A DNA stretch of 64,000 nucleotides from Ancylobacter aquaticus (GTDB lineage: Bacteria; Pseudomonadota; Alphaproteobacteria; Rhizobiales; Xanthobacteraceae): contig NZ_SMFY01000002.1 in the NCBI RefSeq assembly GCF_004339465.1, positions 1,116,001 through 1,180,000 on the forward strand, in the 5' to 3' direction. A program made the translations under genes and the position numbers. Below, one piece after another: positions 32,022 through 41,060 of the stretch. The notes under the pieces were generated by a model. That model saw only the letters and a program-made list of their open reading frames with translations. It was not told the DNA's origin and did no database searches. How positions within the stretch are numbered: the first letter of the stretch is position 1; each line of letters begins with the position of its first letter.

Positions 32022-33614
32022 CTAGCGCGTCCAGATCGCCAGTCCCGCGTCGTCGAGATAGTCGATGCGGACCGTTTCCGGCTTGCCCTGACCTTTGAAC
32101 TGCACCGAGGAAAGCGAGCCATAGGGCGCGTTCTCGCTGCGGGGCGCGATCGAGAAAGTGTCGCCGTCCCAATGCGTCATCGGCATTTTGATCGCCCCCG
32201 GGCCGAGCGTGAGGACAAGGCCGCTCTCCCCCTGCGAGATGGTCGCCGGGCCGAAATAGGCGCTGTCATAGGTGCCGACATATTCCGCCAGCGGGCGGGC
32301 CGGCCTGGGGGAGATAGGCGCGGTCTGCCCCACAAGATCGCCCACCGGGTCATAGTTCTGCATCAGCAGCGGGTGCATCAGCGCGTACCAGTCCCGCGTC
32401 ACCTCCCCGAACTGGAGAAGATCGAGGAAATGGCCGGTGATCGCCTCCGGCGCGCCGACGGGTCCGGCGTTGGTCAGGACAATGATGCCGAGATCGGCGG
32501 AGGGCAGGATATGCACATTGGTGGCGGCACCGGTGACGAAAGCGCCGGAATGGCTCATGTCGGGCCGGCCGTTCGCATTGACCGCCACGTTGAAGCCGAA
32601 GCCGTAGAAGCCGGAGCGCGAGGCGATGGTCCGGGCCGGCGAGCTGAACGCCTGTGGACGCAGGGCCGGCAACATCGCGGCGGGAGAGATAAGGGTCTTG
32701 CCATCGCGCTCGCCATCGGCCAGCAGCAGCTTCAGCCACTCGGCGAGGTCGACCACATTGGAGGTCACGCCGCCGGCGGGCGACTGCTGGTCCGGATCGC
32801 GCGTGAAGCCGGCGACGAAATGCCCGTCCTGCAGCGTGTGCAGCGTGGCCCGGTTGTCGCGCGTGAGGAAGTCGGCATAGCGCGAACTGGTGGCGGTCAT
32901 GCCGAGCGGGCCATACAGCGCCTGCTGCGCCAGTTCGTGCCACGTCTTGCCGGCCGCTGCCGCCACCGCCTCGGCGCCGGTGGTGAAGCCGAAATTTGAG
33001 TAGTTGAAGCTGGTCCGGAACGCCACCAGCGGCAGCATCCGCAACCTTTCGAGGATGGTTTTCCGGTCGAAGCCGATATCCTCAAGCGTGTCCCCCGCCG
33101 CGTGCGGCAGGCCGGAGCGATGCGAATAATAGTCGCCCACCGTGCCATGGGCGGTCACATAGGCATCGCCTACGGCAAAGCCCGGCAGGTGTTTTTCAAT
33201 CGGGTCGTCCCAGCTCACCTTGCCCGCCGTCACCTCGATGGCGGCAATGGTGGCGGCGATCGGCTTCGACATCGAGGCGATCTGGAACACGGTCGAGGTA
33301 TCGACGGGCGCGTCCTTGCCGAGTTCGCGAACGCCGAAGCCGCGCGCGAAGACCGTCTTGCCTCCCTGCACCACGACGACGGCGGCGCCGGGGACCCCGC
33401 TGCGCTTCAGCACGCTCTCCACGGCGGCGGGCAGGTCCGCCAGGGCTTTCTCAAGCCCGCCTTTCGCCAGCGGCACCATATCCTCGGGCGGAATGGCGCC
33501 CAGCGTCAGCGGCACGGTCTGGGACAGGGCCGGGACGGCAAGAACAGAGCTGACGAGCACTGCGGCGGTGATGTGCAGCCAGCTCAGCGGGCGTTGCCCG
33601 ACGTGTTTCACCAT
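32022..33614 (-). CDS. Secreted class C beta-lactamase-family serine hydrolase
   Basis: The 530-residue protein begins with a signal peptide (HITAAVLVSSVLAVPALSQ) and carries the S-x-x-K motif SMSK (Ser114, Lys117) and the Y-x-N motif YSN (205-207) of the beta-lactamase/DD-peptidase fold. A C-terminal extension of about 150 residues (EYVGTYDSAYFGPATI...) is a lipocalin-like DUF3471-type domain often found in such esterases. It is likely periplasmic. Whether it acts on beta-lactams, peptides or esters is not known. Confidence 0.86.
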   Translation of the reverse strand: MVKHVGQRPLSWLHITAAVLVSSVLAVPALSQTVPLTLGAIPPEDMVPLAKGGLEKALADLPAAVESVLKRSGVPGAAVVVVQGGKTVFARGFGVRELGKDAPVDTSTVFQIASMSKPIAATIAAIEVTAGKVSWDDPIEKHLPGFAVGDAYVTAHGTVGDYYSHRSGLPHAAGDTLEDIGFDRKTILERLRMLPLVAFRTSFNYSNFGFTTGAEAVAAAAGKTWHELAQQALYGPLGMTATSSRYADFLTRDNRATLHTLQDGHFVAGFTRDPDQQSPAGGVTSNVVDLAEWLKLLLADGERDGKTLISPAAMLPALRPQAFSSPARTIASRSGFYGFGFNVAVNANGRPDMSHSGAFVTGAATNVHILPSADLGIIVLTNAGPVGAPEAITGHFLDLLQFGEVTRDWYALMHPLLMQNYDPVGDLVGQTAPISPRPARPLAEYVGTYDSAYFGPATISQGESGLVLTLGPGAIKMPMTHWDGDTFSIAPRSENAPYGSLSSVQFKGQGKPETVRIDYLDDAGLAIWTR

Positions 33615-33870
33615 GATGCTCTCTCTCCGAGAAGGCGGCTCTTTTCAGGGGTACGCATGTGCAACGACCCGGTGGTCGCTGTCCCGTCTTCCTACACCAT
33701 GGGGCCGCGCGCAACGGAAGCGCGACCCTATCGCGCCACCTGCGAGCGGTACAATCGCCGAATGGCCCGCGCCGCCGAAACCGGCGCGCCGGACGCGTGC
33801 CGCTCACCGGAACGGCCGGCACGCCGCACGGGACGCCGGCGCGTCGTGAGCCCTGGAGGACCGGCAGCGA
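33615..33870. other. Intergenic region, no gene seen
   Basis: These 256 bases lie between the BatD gene end and the serine hydrolase start, all on the minus strand. I see neither a gene nor a clear terminator; a promoter for the hydrolase is expected here but not identifiable by eye. Confidence 0.35.
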
Positions 33871-35052
33871 TCACGCCCGCCGGTCCCTCGGTGCGTGTGC
33901 GAGGATGGTTCTTATCACCGCCTCCCGGTCGAACCCGGTCGCATCGGCCGTCCGCCCATACAGCATGGCGTCGAGTTCGGTGGTCTCGCACCCGTTCACC
34001 GGCAGGTTGAGTTCGCGCCGACGGCGCAGATACGCCTCCGCGGCACGCCGGATTGCGAACAGGTCGCCGGTGCGGGCCGCCCGCTTCAGCCAGCGCCGCG
34101 TCGGATCGAAGGGGGAGAGCCGCCGCAGGTCGCGCAGGATCTGCGCCCGTCGGCGCGGCGCCAGCCCGGTGACGCAGAGGCTGATGCCGGTCAGGCCACC
34201 CGCGACCAGCGCAAGCCAGCCCGCGCCCGATTCGGCGGCCGGTAGCCGCTCCGTGCCGCTGCGATTATCCCGGAAACTGGCATAGCCGAAAGGAAGAGCT
34301 GTGATCTCCGCCATTCGCATTTCGCGGGCCGCCGTGTCGAACCAGGCGATGGGCACCGGCGGCAGCACGCCCGGCTCTCCGGTTGTGGGGCGCAGGTGCC
34401 ATTCCCAGACCACCGTCGTCACCGGACCCGCCGGCGTCGGGAGCATCTCGCGCTGTTCCGGCGCGGCGAAGCTGATCAGCCACGGCTCGCGCAGGATAGG
34501 GCGCGGCGGCAGCATGTGCGGCAGCGCACCCTGGGCCTTCAGCGTGACGCGGCGGACTAGCGTCTCGCCGTCGCGCAGTTCCCCCGGGGCGGCGGACAGC
34601 GTGTCCTCGACGGTGAGGCTGCGGGCGGAAAGCGGCGTTCCCTCGCCGGGATAGGGGGCCACCGCAAGAGTAACCGGCGCCGCCGTCACATCGAGCGGGG
34701 CGCGCAGATTCGTCTCATCGACCACGGTGAGGTGATGTGTCACCGGCCCCAGCGTCAGCGTCCCCGCGTGACGGGGAAAGACCGCGAGGCGCCGCTCGAA
34801 CACCCGCACGGTGCGCCCGGCGATCTCCTCGTCCCGCCACTGGTCGCGCGCGAGCTGCATCCAGTCATACGCCGCCGAGCCGGGGAAGTTCAGCGTCTCC
34901 AGCGCGATCCGGCTGGTGTATTCGCCCCTCAGCGTCACCGGGATCATCTCGCCGGCGACCGGATGCGCGCCCTCCGGCAGCAGGAGACGCAGACTGTCCG
35001 CATGGGCGTCGCCGGCGATCAGGAGCAGCAGCAGGACGATCCACCTCACCAT
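33871..35052 (-). CDS. BatD-like membrane protein, last gene of MoxR-vWA operon
   Basis: The 393-residue protein has a signal peptide (WIVLLLLLIAGDAHA), a long beta-rich periplasmic part (BatD/Aer-like repeats, e.g. VTLRGEYTSRIALETLNFPG, GTLTLGPVTHHLTVV), one membrane segment (GWLALVAGGLTGISLCVTGLA) and a cytoplasmic helical tail. This is the BatD plan. BatD proteins work with vWA membrane proteins and a MoxR ATPase in a poorly defined envelope-assembly or chaperone role. Its ATG overlaps the TPR gene stop by 7 bases. Confidence 0.82.
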   Translation of the reverse strand: MVRWIVLLLLLIAGDAHADSLRLLLPEGAHPVAGEMIPVTLRGEYTSRIALETLNFPGSAAYDWMQLARDQWRDEEIAGRTVRVFERRLAVFPRHAGTLTLGPVTHHLTVVDETNLRAPLDVTAAPVTLAVAPYPGEGTPLSARSLTVEDTLSAAPGELRDGETLVRRVTLKAQGALPHMLPPRPILREPWLISFAAPEQREMLPTPAGPVTTVVWEWHLRPTTGEPGVLPPVPIAWFDTAAREMRMAEITALPFGYASFRDNRSGTERLPAAESGAGWLALVAGGLTGISLCVTGLAPRRRAQILRDLRRLSPFDPTRRWLKRAARTGDLFAIRRAAEAYLRRRRELNLPVNGCETTELDAMLYGRTADATGFDREAVIRTILAHAPRDRRA

Positions 35053-35678
35053 CTCTCGCCCTCCTCGGGCCGCAGCAGGCCGAGTCCGGCCCGCCGCTCA
35101 TATTCCTTGCGCAACCGCAGGCGCAGAAATTCGCCGGGATCGTCGGCCAGTGTCTCCAGCCACGCATCGGAGGCGGCGAAGCCGCGCGCGTCGATCGGCT
35201 TTTTCCATTCGGGATCGGGCGTGCCGGCCAGTGTCGGGCCGCCCTCTTGCGGCATGGGGCCGAGACCGCCTTCCCCCGGAAGCCGGCCCGGCACGGTCGA
35301 CTCGCCTGTCGTCTTCGGCACCATGGCATCGACCATGTCGCGCAGCCGGCGTGCGTCGGCATCCGACGGATTGGCGAAGAGCACCGCGTCGAAATAGGCG
35401 ACCGAGAGGGCGTGCCGGCCGTTGGCGGCGAGCGTCAGCGCGCGATTGAAGGTCTGGCTGCGTCCCGCCTGCGCAAACGCCGCATCGGCACGCGCGAAGT
35501 CGGCCGCCCGGTACAAAGCGAGGCCGCGCGCGGCCGGCTCGTCCAGCAGCCGCGCGGCTGCGCTCGGCGCGCCGATCCGCAGCGCGAAACGCCCCCAGGC
35601 GGTAGGACCGGCGAGGAGCATGCAGGCCAGACCCGCACTCGCGACGAGGGCGAGGCGGAAGAGCACCGGACGGTTCAT
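35046..35678 (-). CDS. BatC/MxaK-like TPR-region protein
   Basis: The 210-residue protein has one N-terminal membrane segment (LFRLALVASAGLACMLLAGP) and a tetratricopeptide-like region (ARGLALYRAADFARADAAFAQAG, FNRALTLAANGRHALSVAYFDAVLFANPSDADARRL). It ends in a charged juxtamembrane tail (ERRAGLGLLRPEEGERW). In Bat and Mxa operons such a protein accompanies the two vWA proteins. The ATG overlaps the upstream vWA stop as ATGA. Confidence 0.8.
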   Translation of the reverse strand: MNRPVLFRLALVASAGLACMLLAGPTAWGRFALRIGAPSAAARLLDEPAARGLALYRAADFARADAAFAQAGRSQTFNRALTLAANGRHALSVAYFDAVLFANPSDADARRLRDMVDAMVPKTTGESTVPGRLPGEGGLGPMPQEGGPTLAGTPDPEWKKPIDARGFAASDAWLETLADDPGEFLRLRLRKEYERRAGLGLLRPEEGERW

Positions 35679-36559
35679 CCGCGCCTCCGGAAAAGGCCGA
35701 GCAGCGACAGCCCGGCCAGCCCGGCGAGAAAGGGGCCGAGATCGAGGAACGCCAGCGTCGCCAGCACCGGGTCCGGCTCCAGCGCGCCCTGCCGCGCGAG
35801 GCGCCGCAACACCGGCGCGGGCGCGCGGGCGGCAGCGGCGAGGCTGCCGAGCGTCTCCAGCCCGGCGATGTCGGCCGTGCCCCCGGCAGCGCCATCCAGC
35901 GTCAATATAGAGAGGCGAACGCCTTCGCCGGCAAGGCGCTCGGCCTCGGCGCGGGCGGCGTCGTCGAGGCCGCCGCCGTCGGAGATCAGCACGAGGTCGG
36001 CGTCACGGCTCGCCTGCAGCATCTGCCGCGCCAGCGCCAGCGCACTGGCGGGTCGGCTGCCGCCGCCCGGCAGGGTCTCGCGGCCGAGCACGGCGATCTG
36101 GCTCTCCAGCGTCGCCGGGTCGGATGTCGGCGCCGCCACCTCATAGGCCTCGCCGGAATAGACCAGCAGGCCGACCGGACGTCCGGCGGCGGCGGTCAGC
36201 AGGGCAGCGGCAGCGGCCTGGGCATCGGCGAGGGCCGGCCCCTCCGCCACCGAGGGCGACAGGTCGATGGCGATCAGGATCGCCCCGCTCCCCGCCAGAA
36301 GGGGCGCGTTCTTGCGTGGCACGGCCGGGCCACTGAGGCCGAGGCAAAGCAAGGCCGCCGCCGCGAGCGAGGCCACGCGCCGGTTGTCGGCCCCTCCCCG
36401 CAACTGTCCCAGCGCCCGCATCGCCCCCACCATGGCCGGCGGCATCACCCGCTCCCACCCTCCGGAAGCGGGACCGCGCCACCACTGCCACAGCGCAATG
36501 CCCATGAGCAGCGGCAAGACCGCGAGCCACAGGGGACGCAGCAGCACCAGTTCGCTCAC
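35675..36559 (-). CDS. vWA-domain membrane protein 2 (BatB/MxaL-like)
   Basis: The 294-residue protein starts at a GTG (VSELVLLRPLWLAVLPLLMGI) that overlaps the previous stop as GTGA. Two N-terminal membrane segments precede a von Willebrand A domain with MIDAS motif DLSPS (ILIAIDLSPSVAEG) and LVLISDGGG. A final membrane segment (LGPFLAGLAGLSLLGLF) follows. With its neighbour it forms the BatA/BatB pair. A longer ATG-like start upstream lies within vWA 1 and is not needed. Confidence 0.85.
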   Translation of the reverse strand: MSELVLLRPLWLAVLPLLMGIALWQWWRGPASGGWERVMPPAMVGAMRALGQLRGGADNRRVASLAAAALLCLGLSGPAVPRKNAPLLAGSGAILIAIDLSPSVAEGPALADAQAAAAALLTAAAGRPVGLLVYSGEAYEVAAPTSDPATLESQIAVLGRETLPGGGSRPASALALARQMLQASRDADLVLISDGGGLDDAARAEAERLAGEGVRLSILTLDGAAGGTADIAGLETLGSLAAAARAPAPVLRRLARQGALEPDPVLATLAFLDLGPFLAGLAGLSLLGLFRRRG

Positions 36560-37497
36560 GCCCGCCTCCACGTCGCGAGCAGCAGCATCAGCGCCAGCGC
36601 CAGCGCGCCGGGCCACATCCAGAGCGGGCGCCAGTAGAGCAGCGGGGGGCGCTTCATCGGGTTCGGTTCGAGCTGGTCCAGCGTGGCGGCCATGGCTTCG
36701 AGATCCGCCATGTCGCGCACGCGGAAGCTGGTGCCGCCGCCGACCTCGGCAATCGCGCGCAGGGCGACGGCGTCCACCGCGTCGCGCGAGGCCGGCTGGT
36801 TCTCGCTATCCTCCGGGCCGAGCGCGATGGTGTGCACCCGTACGCCATGGCTCGCCGCGAGCCGCGCCACGTCCGCTGCCTGAACCTTGCCCGATGTATC
36901 CACCCCGTCGGAGAGCAGGACGATGACCTTGCTCGTGGCATCGCTGCCCATGATCCGCCGCGTGGCCAGCCCCAGCCCGTCCGATATGGCGGTGGAGCGG
37001 CCGGAAATGCCGATCTGGGCGATGTCGATGGCACGCGCCACCGAAGCGACGTCGAAGGTCGGCGGCTGCGCCACATAGGCCCTGTCGCCGAAGATCACGA
37101 GCCCGATCCGGTCGCCCCGCCGCGCCATGACGAAGCGTGCGGCGACGCGCTTGACCGCATCGAGCCGCGAGAGCGGTTTGCCGTCGAGAACGAAGTCCTC
37201 CTTGAGCATGCTGCCGGAGAGGTCGAGCGCCAGCAGGATCTCCCGGCCCGAGGCCGTCACCACCTCGCGCGTCGCCGCCATCTGCGGGCCGGCGAGCGCC
37301 AGCACCAGCGCGATCCAGGCGGCGAGGAGGACCGCCTGCCCAGCCCTGTCCCCGCCTCCGCGCGCCGGCAGCGCTGCGGCGAAGGCACCCGGTGCCACGC
37401 GCAGCGCGGCCTCCGCCGGCGCCCGCACGGCGAGAAGAAACCGCGCAAGCAACGGGATCGGAAGCAGCAGCAGGGCGAGCGGATAGGCAAGCGTCAT
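36556..37497 (-). CDS. vWA-domain membrane protein 1 (BatA-like)
   Basis: The 313-residue protein has N-terminal membrane segments (YPLALLLLPIPLLARFLL; AVLLAAWIALVLALAGPQM), a vWA domain with intact MIDAS DLSGS (EILLALDLSGSMLKEDF), a conserved VIVLLSDGVDTSG strand and a C-terminal membrane segment. This is the BatA type. It overlaps the DUF4381-like gene as ATGA. vWA proteins partner with MoxR ATPases (next in the operon) to act on envelope or metalloenzyme substrates. Confidence 0.87.
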   Translation of the reverse strand: MTLAYPLALLLLPIPLLARFLLAVRAPAEAALRVAPGAFAAALPARGGGDRAGQAVLLAAWIALVLALAGPQMAATREVVTASGREILLALDLSGSMLKEDFVLDGKPLSRLDAVKRVAARFVMARRGDRIGLVIFGDRAYVAQPPTFDVASVARAIDIAQIGISGRSTAISDGLGLATRRIMGSDATSKVIVLLSDGVDTSGKVQAADVARLAASHGVRVHTIALGPEDSENQPASRDAVDAVALRAIAEVGGGTSFRVRDMADLEAMAATLDQLEPNPMKRPPLLYWRPLWMWPGALALALMLLLATWRRA

Positions 37498-37859
37498 CGG
37501 CGCGCACGCCTCGCCTTGAGCGCAATGCGCTCGCTCGCCTTCAGCGCGATGCGCTCGATGGCTTCCGGCGCGAGCGGCGGCCCGCCGCCATAGGCCAGCG
37601 CGCGCAGCTCCTCCGGCAGGTGCCCGAGAAGGCGGCCGATCGCCAGCACCCGTTCCTGCGGCGGCATTCCGCGCGTGGCGCGAATGAGCGCCCGCCGCGA
37701 GGGACGGCGCGCGAGGAACGGCGCCGCCAGCAGCGCCAGCAACGCCGCGAGCAACAGCCCCGCACCGAACAGCGCCAGCAGGTCGGTCGCGTTCACCTGC
37801 ATGAGCGCCGGCGGCAGGCGTCCCTCCGGCAGGGCGGCGATGAGTTCAGCCTGCGTCAT
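37494..37859 (-). CDS. Small membrane protein, DUF4381-like
   Basis: The 121-residue protein has one membrane segment (LLALFGAGLLLAALLALLAAPFLA) and a basic C-terminal half ending KASERIALKARRARR. A DUF4381-type protein is usual between DUF58 and BatA in these operons, and size and layout fit. Two direct repeats (RIALKASERIALKA) occur at its end. It overlaps the DUF58 gene by 14 bases. Confidence 0.72.
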   Translation of the reverse strand: MTQAELIAALPEGRLPPALMQVNATDLLALFGAGLLLAALLALLAAPFLARRPSRRALIRATRGMPPQERVLAIGRLLGHLPEELRALAYGGGPPLAPEAIERIALKASERIALKARRARR

Positions 37860-38685
37860 CGGCCATCGCCTTGAGGCTCACATTCAGCGCCCGCAGCCGC
37901 TGCGCCAGCGCCGCGCTGTTGAAGGGAGCCAGCCGCGCAAGGCGGGTGAGCGCGCCGGCCTGGACGGGCAGCGGCGCCGGCGGCGGCGCGGTCTCGAGCG
38001 GGTCCAGCGGCAGCACGACCTGCACCCGGCGCCGGCGGGCGAGCCGGCCCAGCGCAGGCTCGTCCTCCGGCGCGAGGCCCTCGGGGCCGGTGGCGATGAG
38101 CACCGCGCCGCCGGGCGGGGAAAGCCGCGCGGCGCGGATCAGCGCTTCCTCCAGCGACGGCGCCTCGCGGCCGGAGCCGAGAGCCTGGTCGTGGCGGCTG
38201 GCGAGCATGTGGCATATGCGGATCATCTGCGGCGTGCCGCCGCCCAGCGGCACCGCCGCCACGCCCTCGGCGGTGACGGCGATCGCCGCCAGCGAGGCGC
38301 CCCGCGCCACGGCCTCCCACCCTTGCCGCGCCGCCAGCCGCGCCGCGCGCACCGAGCGCAGCGACGCGCCGGTGCCCCACAGCATGGGCGGCCGGAAATC
38401 CGCGATCAGCAGCAGCGTGTCGTCCCGGTCCTCGTGAAAGGCGCGGATATGCGGGGCGCCCGTGCGAGCGGTGGCGGAAGGGTCGATGCGGCGGGCGTCA
38501 TCGCCCTCGGCGAAGGCGCGGATCTCGCGCAGATCCATCCCCGCGCCCGGCGGCCTGGCGGCAGCGGCACCCGGCCGACGGGACGCGGGCTGCGTTCGCC
38601 CCGTTCTGGGAGCCCCCTCGCGAAGCGCCAGCAATTCGCGGGCGTGAAGCCGGATTCCGGGCGCCTCCAGCGCGGCGCTCACCAT
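37846..38685 (-). CDS. DUF58 protein (MxaS-like)
   Basis: The 279-residue cytoplasmic protein has the DUF58 core (GMDLREIRAFAEGDDARRIDPSATARTGAPHIRAFHEDRDDTLLLIADFR), a degenerate vWA-like fold. DUF58 proteins always accompany MoxR ATPases. It starts 7 bases inside the moxR gene end and overlaps the next gene. The N-terminal membrane segments often seen in the family are absent, as in MxaS. Confidence 0.85.
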   Translation of the reverse strand: MVSAALEAPGIRLHARELLALREGAPRTGRTQPASRRPGAAAARPPGAGMDLREIRAFAEGDDARRIDPSATARTGAPHIRAFHEDRDDTLLLIADFRPPMLWGTGASLRSVRAARLAARQGWEAVARGASLAAIAVTAEGVAAVPLGGGTPQMIRICHMLASRHDQALGSGREAPSLEEALIRAARLSPPGGAVLIATGPEGLAPEDEPALGRLARRRRVQVVLPLDPLETAPPPAPLPVQAGALTRLARLAPFNSAALAQRLRALNVSLKAMADDAG

Positions 38686-39629
38686 GGCTCGACCAGGCGC
38701 AATATGTCGGTGACGAGGGTGCGCCCGCTGCGTCCTTCGCCGATGGCCGACCAGCTCGGTATCAGCCGGTGGGCGAGCGCGTCGGGCGCGAGGGCGATGA
38801 CGTCTTCCGGCAGCACATAGTCACGCGCCTTCAGCCAGGCGCGCGCCTGCGCGGCCACGGCGAGGGCGAGCGTGCCGCGCGGGGAGACCGGATGCTCGAC
38901 CCATTGCGCAACCGCACCGCCGGGCCGCGACGCCATGACCAGCCGGACAATGAAGTCCTTCAGCGCCGGCGCCAGATGCACACGCGCCACCTCGGCCTTC
39001 GCCTCATGCAGCGCCTCCGCCGTCAGCGGGCTGGCAAGAAAGGTCGCTCCGGCGATCCGCTCGGCGGAGACGAGGTCAAGAATGGCGCGCTCCTGCTCGG
39101 CCAGCGGCAGGCCGAGGGAGAGATGCAGCAGGAAGCGGTCCATCTGTGCTTCGGGCAGCGGAAAGGTGCCCTCGTGCTCGATCGGGTTCTGCGTCGCCAC
39201 CACCATGAAGGGATCGGGAAGCGGGCGGCTGATGCCCGCGCTCGTCACCTGGCCCTCGGCCATGGCTTCCAGCAGCGCAGACTGCACCTTGGGCGGGGCG
39301 CGGTTGATCTCGTCCACCAGCACCAGCGCGTGGAACAGCGGGCCAGGCACGAAATCGAAGCCGCCGCTTTCCGGGCGGAACACCTGCGTGCCGGTGAGGT
39401 CCGAGGGCAGCAGGTCCGGCGTGCACTGGATGCGCGCATGGCTGCCGGGGAGATGGGCGGCGAGCCGCTTGACCGCCCGCGTCTTGGCGATGCCCGGCGG
39501 TCCCTCGATAAGCACATGGCCGCCGGCGAGAAGGGCGATCAGCAGCCTTTCGACCAGTTCCTCATGGCCGATAAGCCCGGCAGCGACGGCGGCGCCGAGC
39601 CGCGCAATCGGATGGCTCATGTCGTTCAT
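38679..39629 (-). CDS. MoxR-family AAA+ ATPase
   Basis: The 316-residue ATPase has a Walker A (EGPPGIAKTRAVKRL), Walker B with the MoxR hallmark LVDEINRAPPKVQSALLEAM, a sensor I MVVATQNPIEHEGTFPLPEAQMDRFL and a C-terminal lid. MoxR proteins act as chaperone-like ATPases with vWA partners, for example in inserting metal into methanol dehydrogenase (MxaR) or in stress. No dehydrogenase gene is adjacent here. It begins 105 bases after the sensor kinase gene, with a strong hairpin in the gap. Confidence 0.9.
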   Translation of the reverse strand: MNDMSHPIARLGAAVAAGLIGHEELVERLLIALLAGGHVLIEGPPGIAKTRAVKRLAAHLPGSHARIQCTPDLLPSDLTGTQVFRPESGGFDFVPGPLFHALVLVDEINRAPPKVQSALLEAMAEGQVTSAGISRPLPDPFMVVATQNPIEHEGTFPLPEAQMDRFLLHLSLGLPLAEQERAILDLVSAERIAGATFLASPLTAEALHEAKAEVARVHLAPALKDFIVRLVMASRPGGAVAQWVEHPVSPRGTLALAVAAQARAWLKARDYVLPEDVIALAPDALAHRLIPSWSAIGEGRSGRTLVTDILRLVEPW

Positions 39630-39713
39630 GTGGCGATCTTCCCGTGCCCGATTCCCCGGCGGCTCCGAGGATGCGGGCGGGTGGGACAGGCCGCCAGAGA
39701 GGCCTTCCCGGCC

Positions 39714-39736
39714 GACCCGGGAAGATCGCCCGGGTC
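39714..39736 (-). terminator. Perfect hairpin between sensor kinase and moxR genes
   Basis: GACCCGGG (39714-39721) and CCCGGGTC (39729-39736) form a perfect 8-base stem with a 7-base loop over the kinase stop codon. There is no T-run, so it may be an attenuator or RNA-stability hairpin that sets the ratio between the regulatory genes and the Bat-type operon. Confidence 0.42.
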
Positions 39737-41060
39737 AGAGCGGCAGGCGGGCAAGGGCGCGCATGCCGCCCGCCACCGGCGTCAACGCGAAGCTGCCACC
39801 GAGCGCGTCGACCCGCTCGCGGATGCCGAGCAGGCCGAAGCCATCGCCGATCTCGCCGTCATGGCGGGGCGAGCCATTATCGGTCGCGGTCAGGGTGATG
39901 TCCTCGCCGACCGCGATGCGCAGGGCAACGGTGGTGGGCGCACCATGCCGGATCGCGTTGGTCAGGCATTCCTGGGCGATGCGGTAGAGGCTGAGCGCCA
40001 GATCGTCGGGTACCGCGTCCACAGGGCCGGCGAGTTCCAGCCCGAAGCGCACCGCCGGCACGCGCGCGCGCCAATCCGCCACCATCCGCTCCAGCGCGGG
40101 GCGCAGGCCCAGATCGTCCAGGTCCGGCGGACGCAGCCGGGCAAGTTCGGCCCGCAGGCTGTCCATCATCTGGCCGGTGATCTCGGCGATGCGTGCCCCG
40201 TCCTGCGCGGTGGTCTCGCCGGACTGCGCGATCGCGGCCGCCATGGCGCGGGTCGCCGTGAGGCATTGGCCGAACTCGTCATGGAGTTCCCGCGCCAGCG
40301 CCCGCCGCTCGCTCTCCTGCACGGTGAACAGCCGCCGCGTAAGCTCGGCGCGCATGGCCTGCGCGTCCTGCAGGGTGGCGGCCGTGTCGTTCACCGCCGT
40401 GCTCAGCCGATCGAATTCGGCCACACGCAGCGGCGGCAGGCGGGCGGCGAAATCCCCCCGCTGCAGGCGTTCGATGCCACGCAGCAGCAGCCGGAACGGT
40501 GCCAGCAGGCGCATCACCAACAGGCCGGTCAGCAGCGCCCCGCCCATTGCCATACCCAGCGCGACGCGCATCAGGTCGCCGGTGCGGGCCCAGGCGCGGG
40601 TGACGATGACGCCGGGGTCGGCGATAGCGGTCACATAGGCGTTGGTGACATAGCGGGTGCGCACCGGCACGGCGACCGATCCCGGCACCAGTCCGAGACG
40701 CTGCGCCAGCCAGACGAACCATTCCGGGGGCGTGGGCGCCGCCACATAAGGGCCGCAGCGCCGCTGGATCGGGTGGTCGCGCGGCCCGAGCTCGACACAG
40801 ATCCCCGGCGCGATCAGGCTCCAGGCGGGGAACTCCTGCCAGTCGCGGAAGACCGGCGTCGGCGCCACGCCGCCGAAGGCCAGCCCCTCGAAGCTGGGCC
40901 GGGCGGCGATGGCGTCGGCGACGAGGGTGGCGGTGGTCTGGGCATCCCGGCGCGCCGCGTTCCCGGTGTCCCACAGCACCCAGAAGGCGGCGACCAACAG
41001 GGTGAGCAGCCCGGCGGCCAGCACCCGCAGCACCAGCTGAGGCAGCAGGCCGCGCATCAT
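39735..41060 (-). CDS. NarL-type sensor histidine kinase
   Basis: The 441-residue kinase has two membrane segments (about 10-30 and about 168-190) around a periplasmic sensor of some 135 residues with a possible disulfide (ICVELG ... RRCGPY), a HAMP region (RLLAPFRLLLRGIERLQRGDF), a HisKA_3 box (RRALARELHDEFGQCLTATR) and an ATPase domain (GFGLLGIRERVDALGG). The ATG overlaps the response regulator stop as ATGA, so the two form a pair. It is directly upstream of the MoxR operon, which it may regulate. Confidence 0.88.
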   Translation of the reverse strand: MMRGLLPQLVLRVLAAGLLTLLVAAFWVLWDTGNAARRDAQTTATLVADAIAARPSFEGLAFGGVAPTPVFRDWQEFPAWSLIAPGICVELGPRDHPIQRRCGPYVAAPTPPEWFVWLAQRLGLVPGSVAVPVRTRYVTNAYVTAIADPGVIVTRAWARTGDLMRVALGMAMGGALLTGLLVMRLLAPFRLLLRGIERLQRGDFAARLPPLRVAEFDRLSTAVNDTAATLQDAQAMRAELTRRLFTVQESERRALARELHDEFGQCLTATRAMAAAIAQSGETTAQDGARIAEITGQMMDSLRAELARLRPPDLDDLGLRPALERMVADWRARVPAVRFGLELAGPVDAVPDDLALSLYRIAQECLTNAIRHGAPTTVALRIAVGEDITLTATDNGSPRHDGEIGDGFGLLGIRERVDALGGSFALTPVAGGMRALARLPL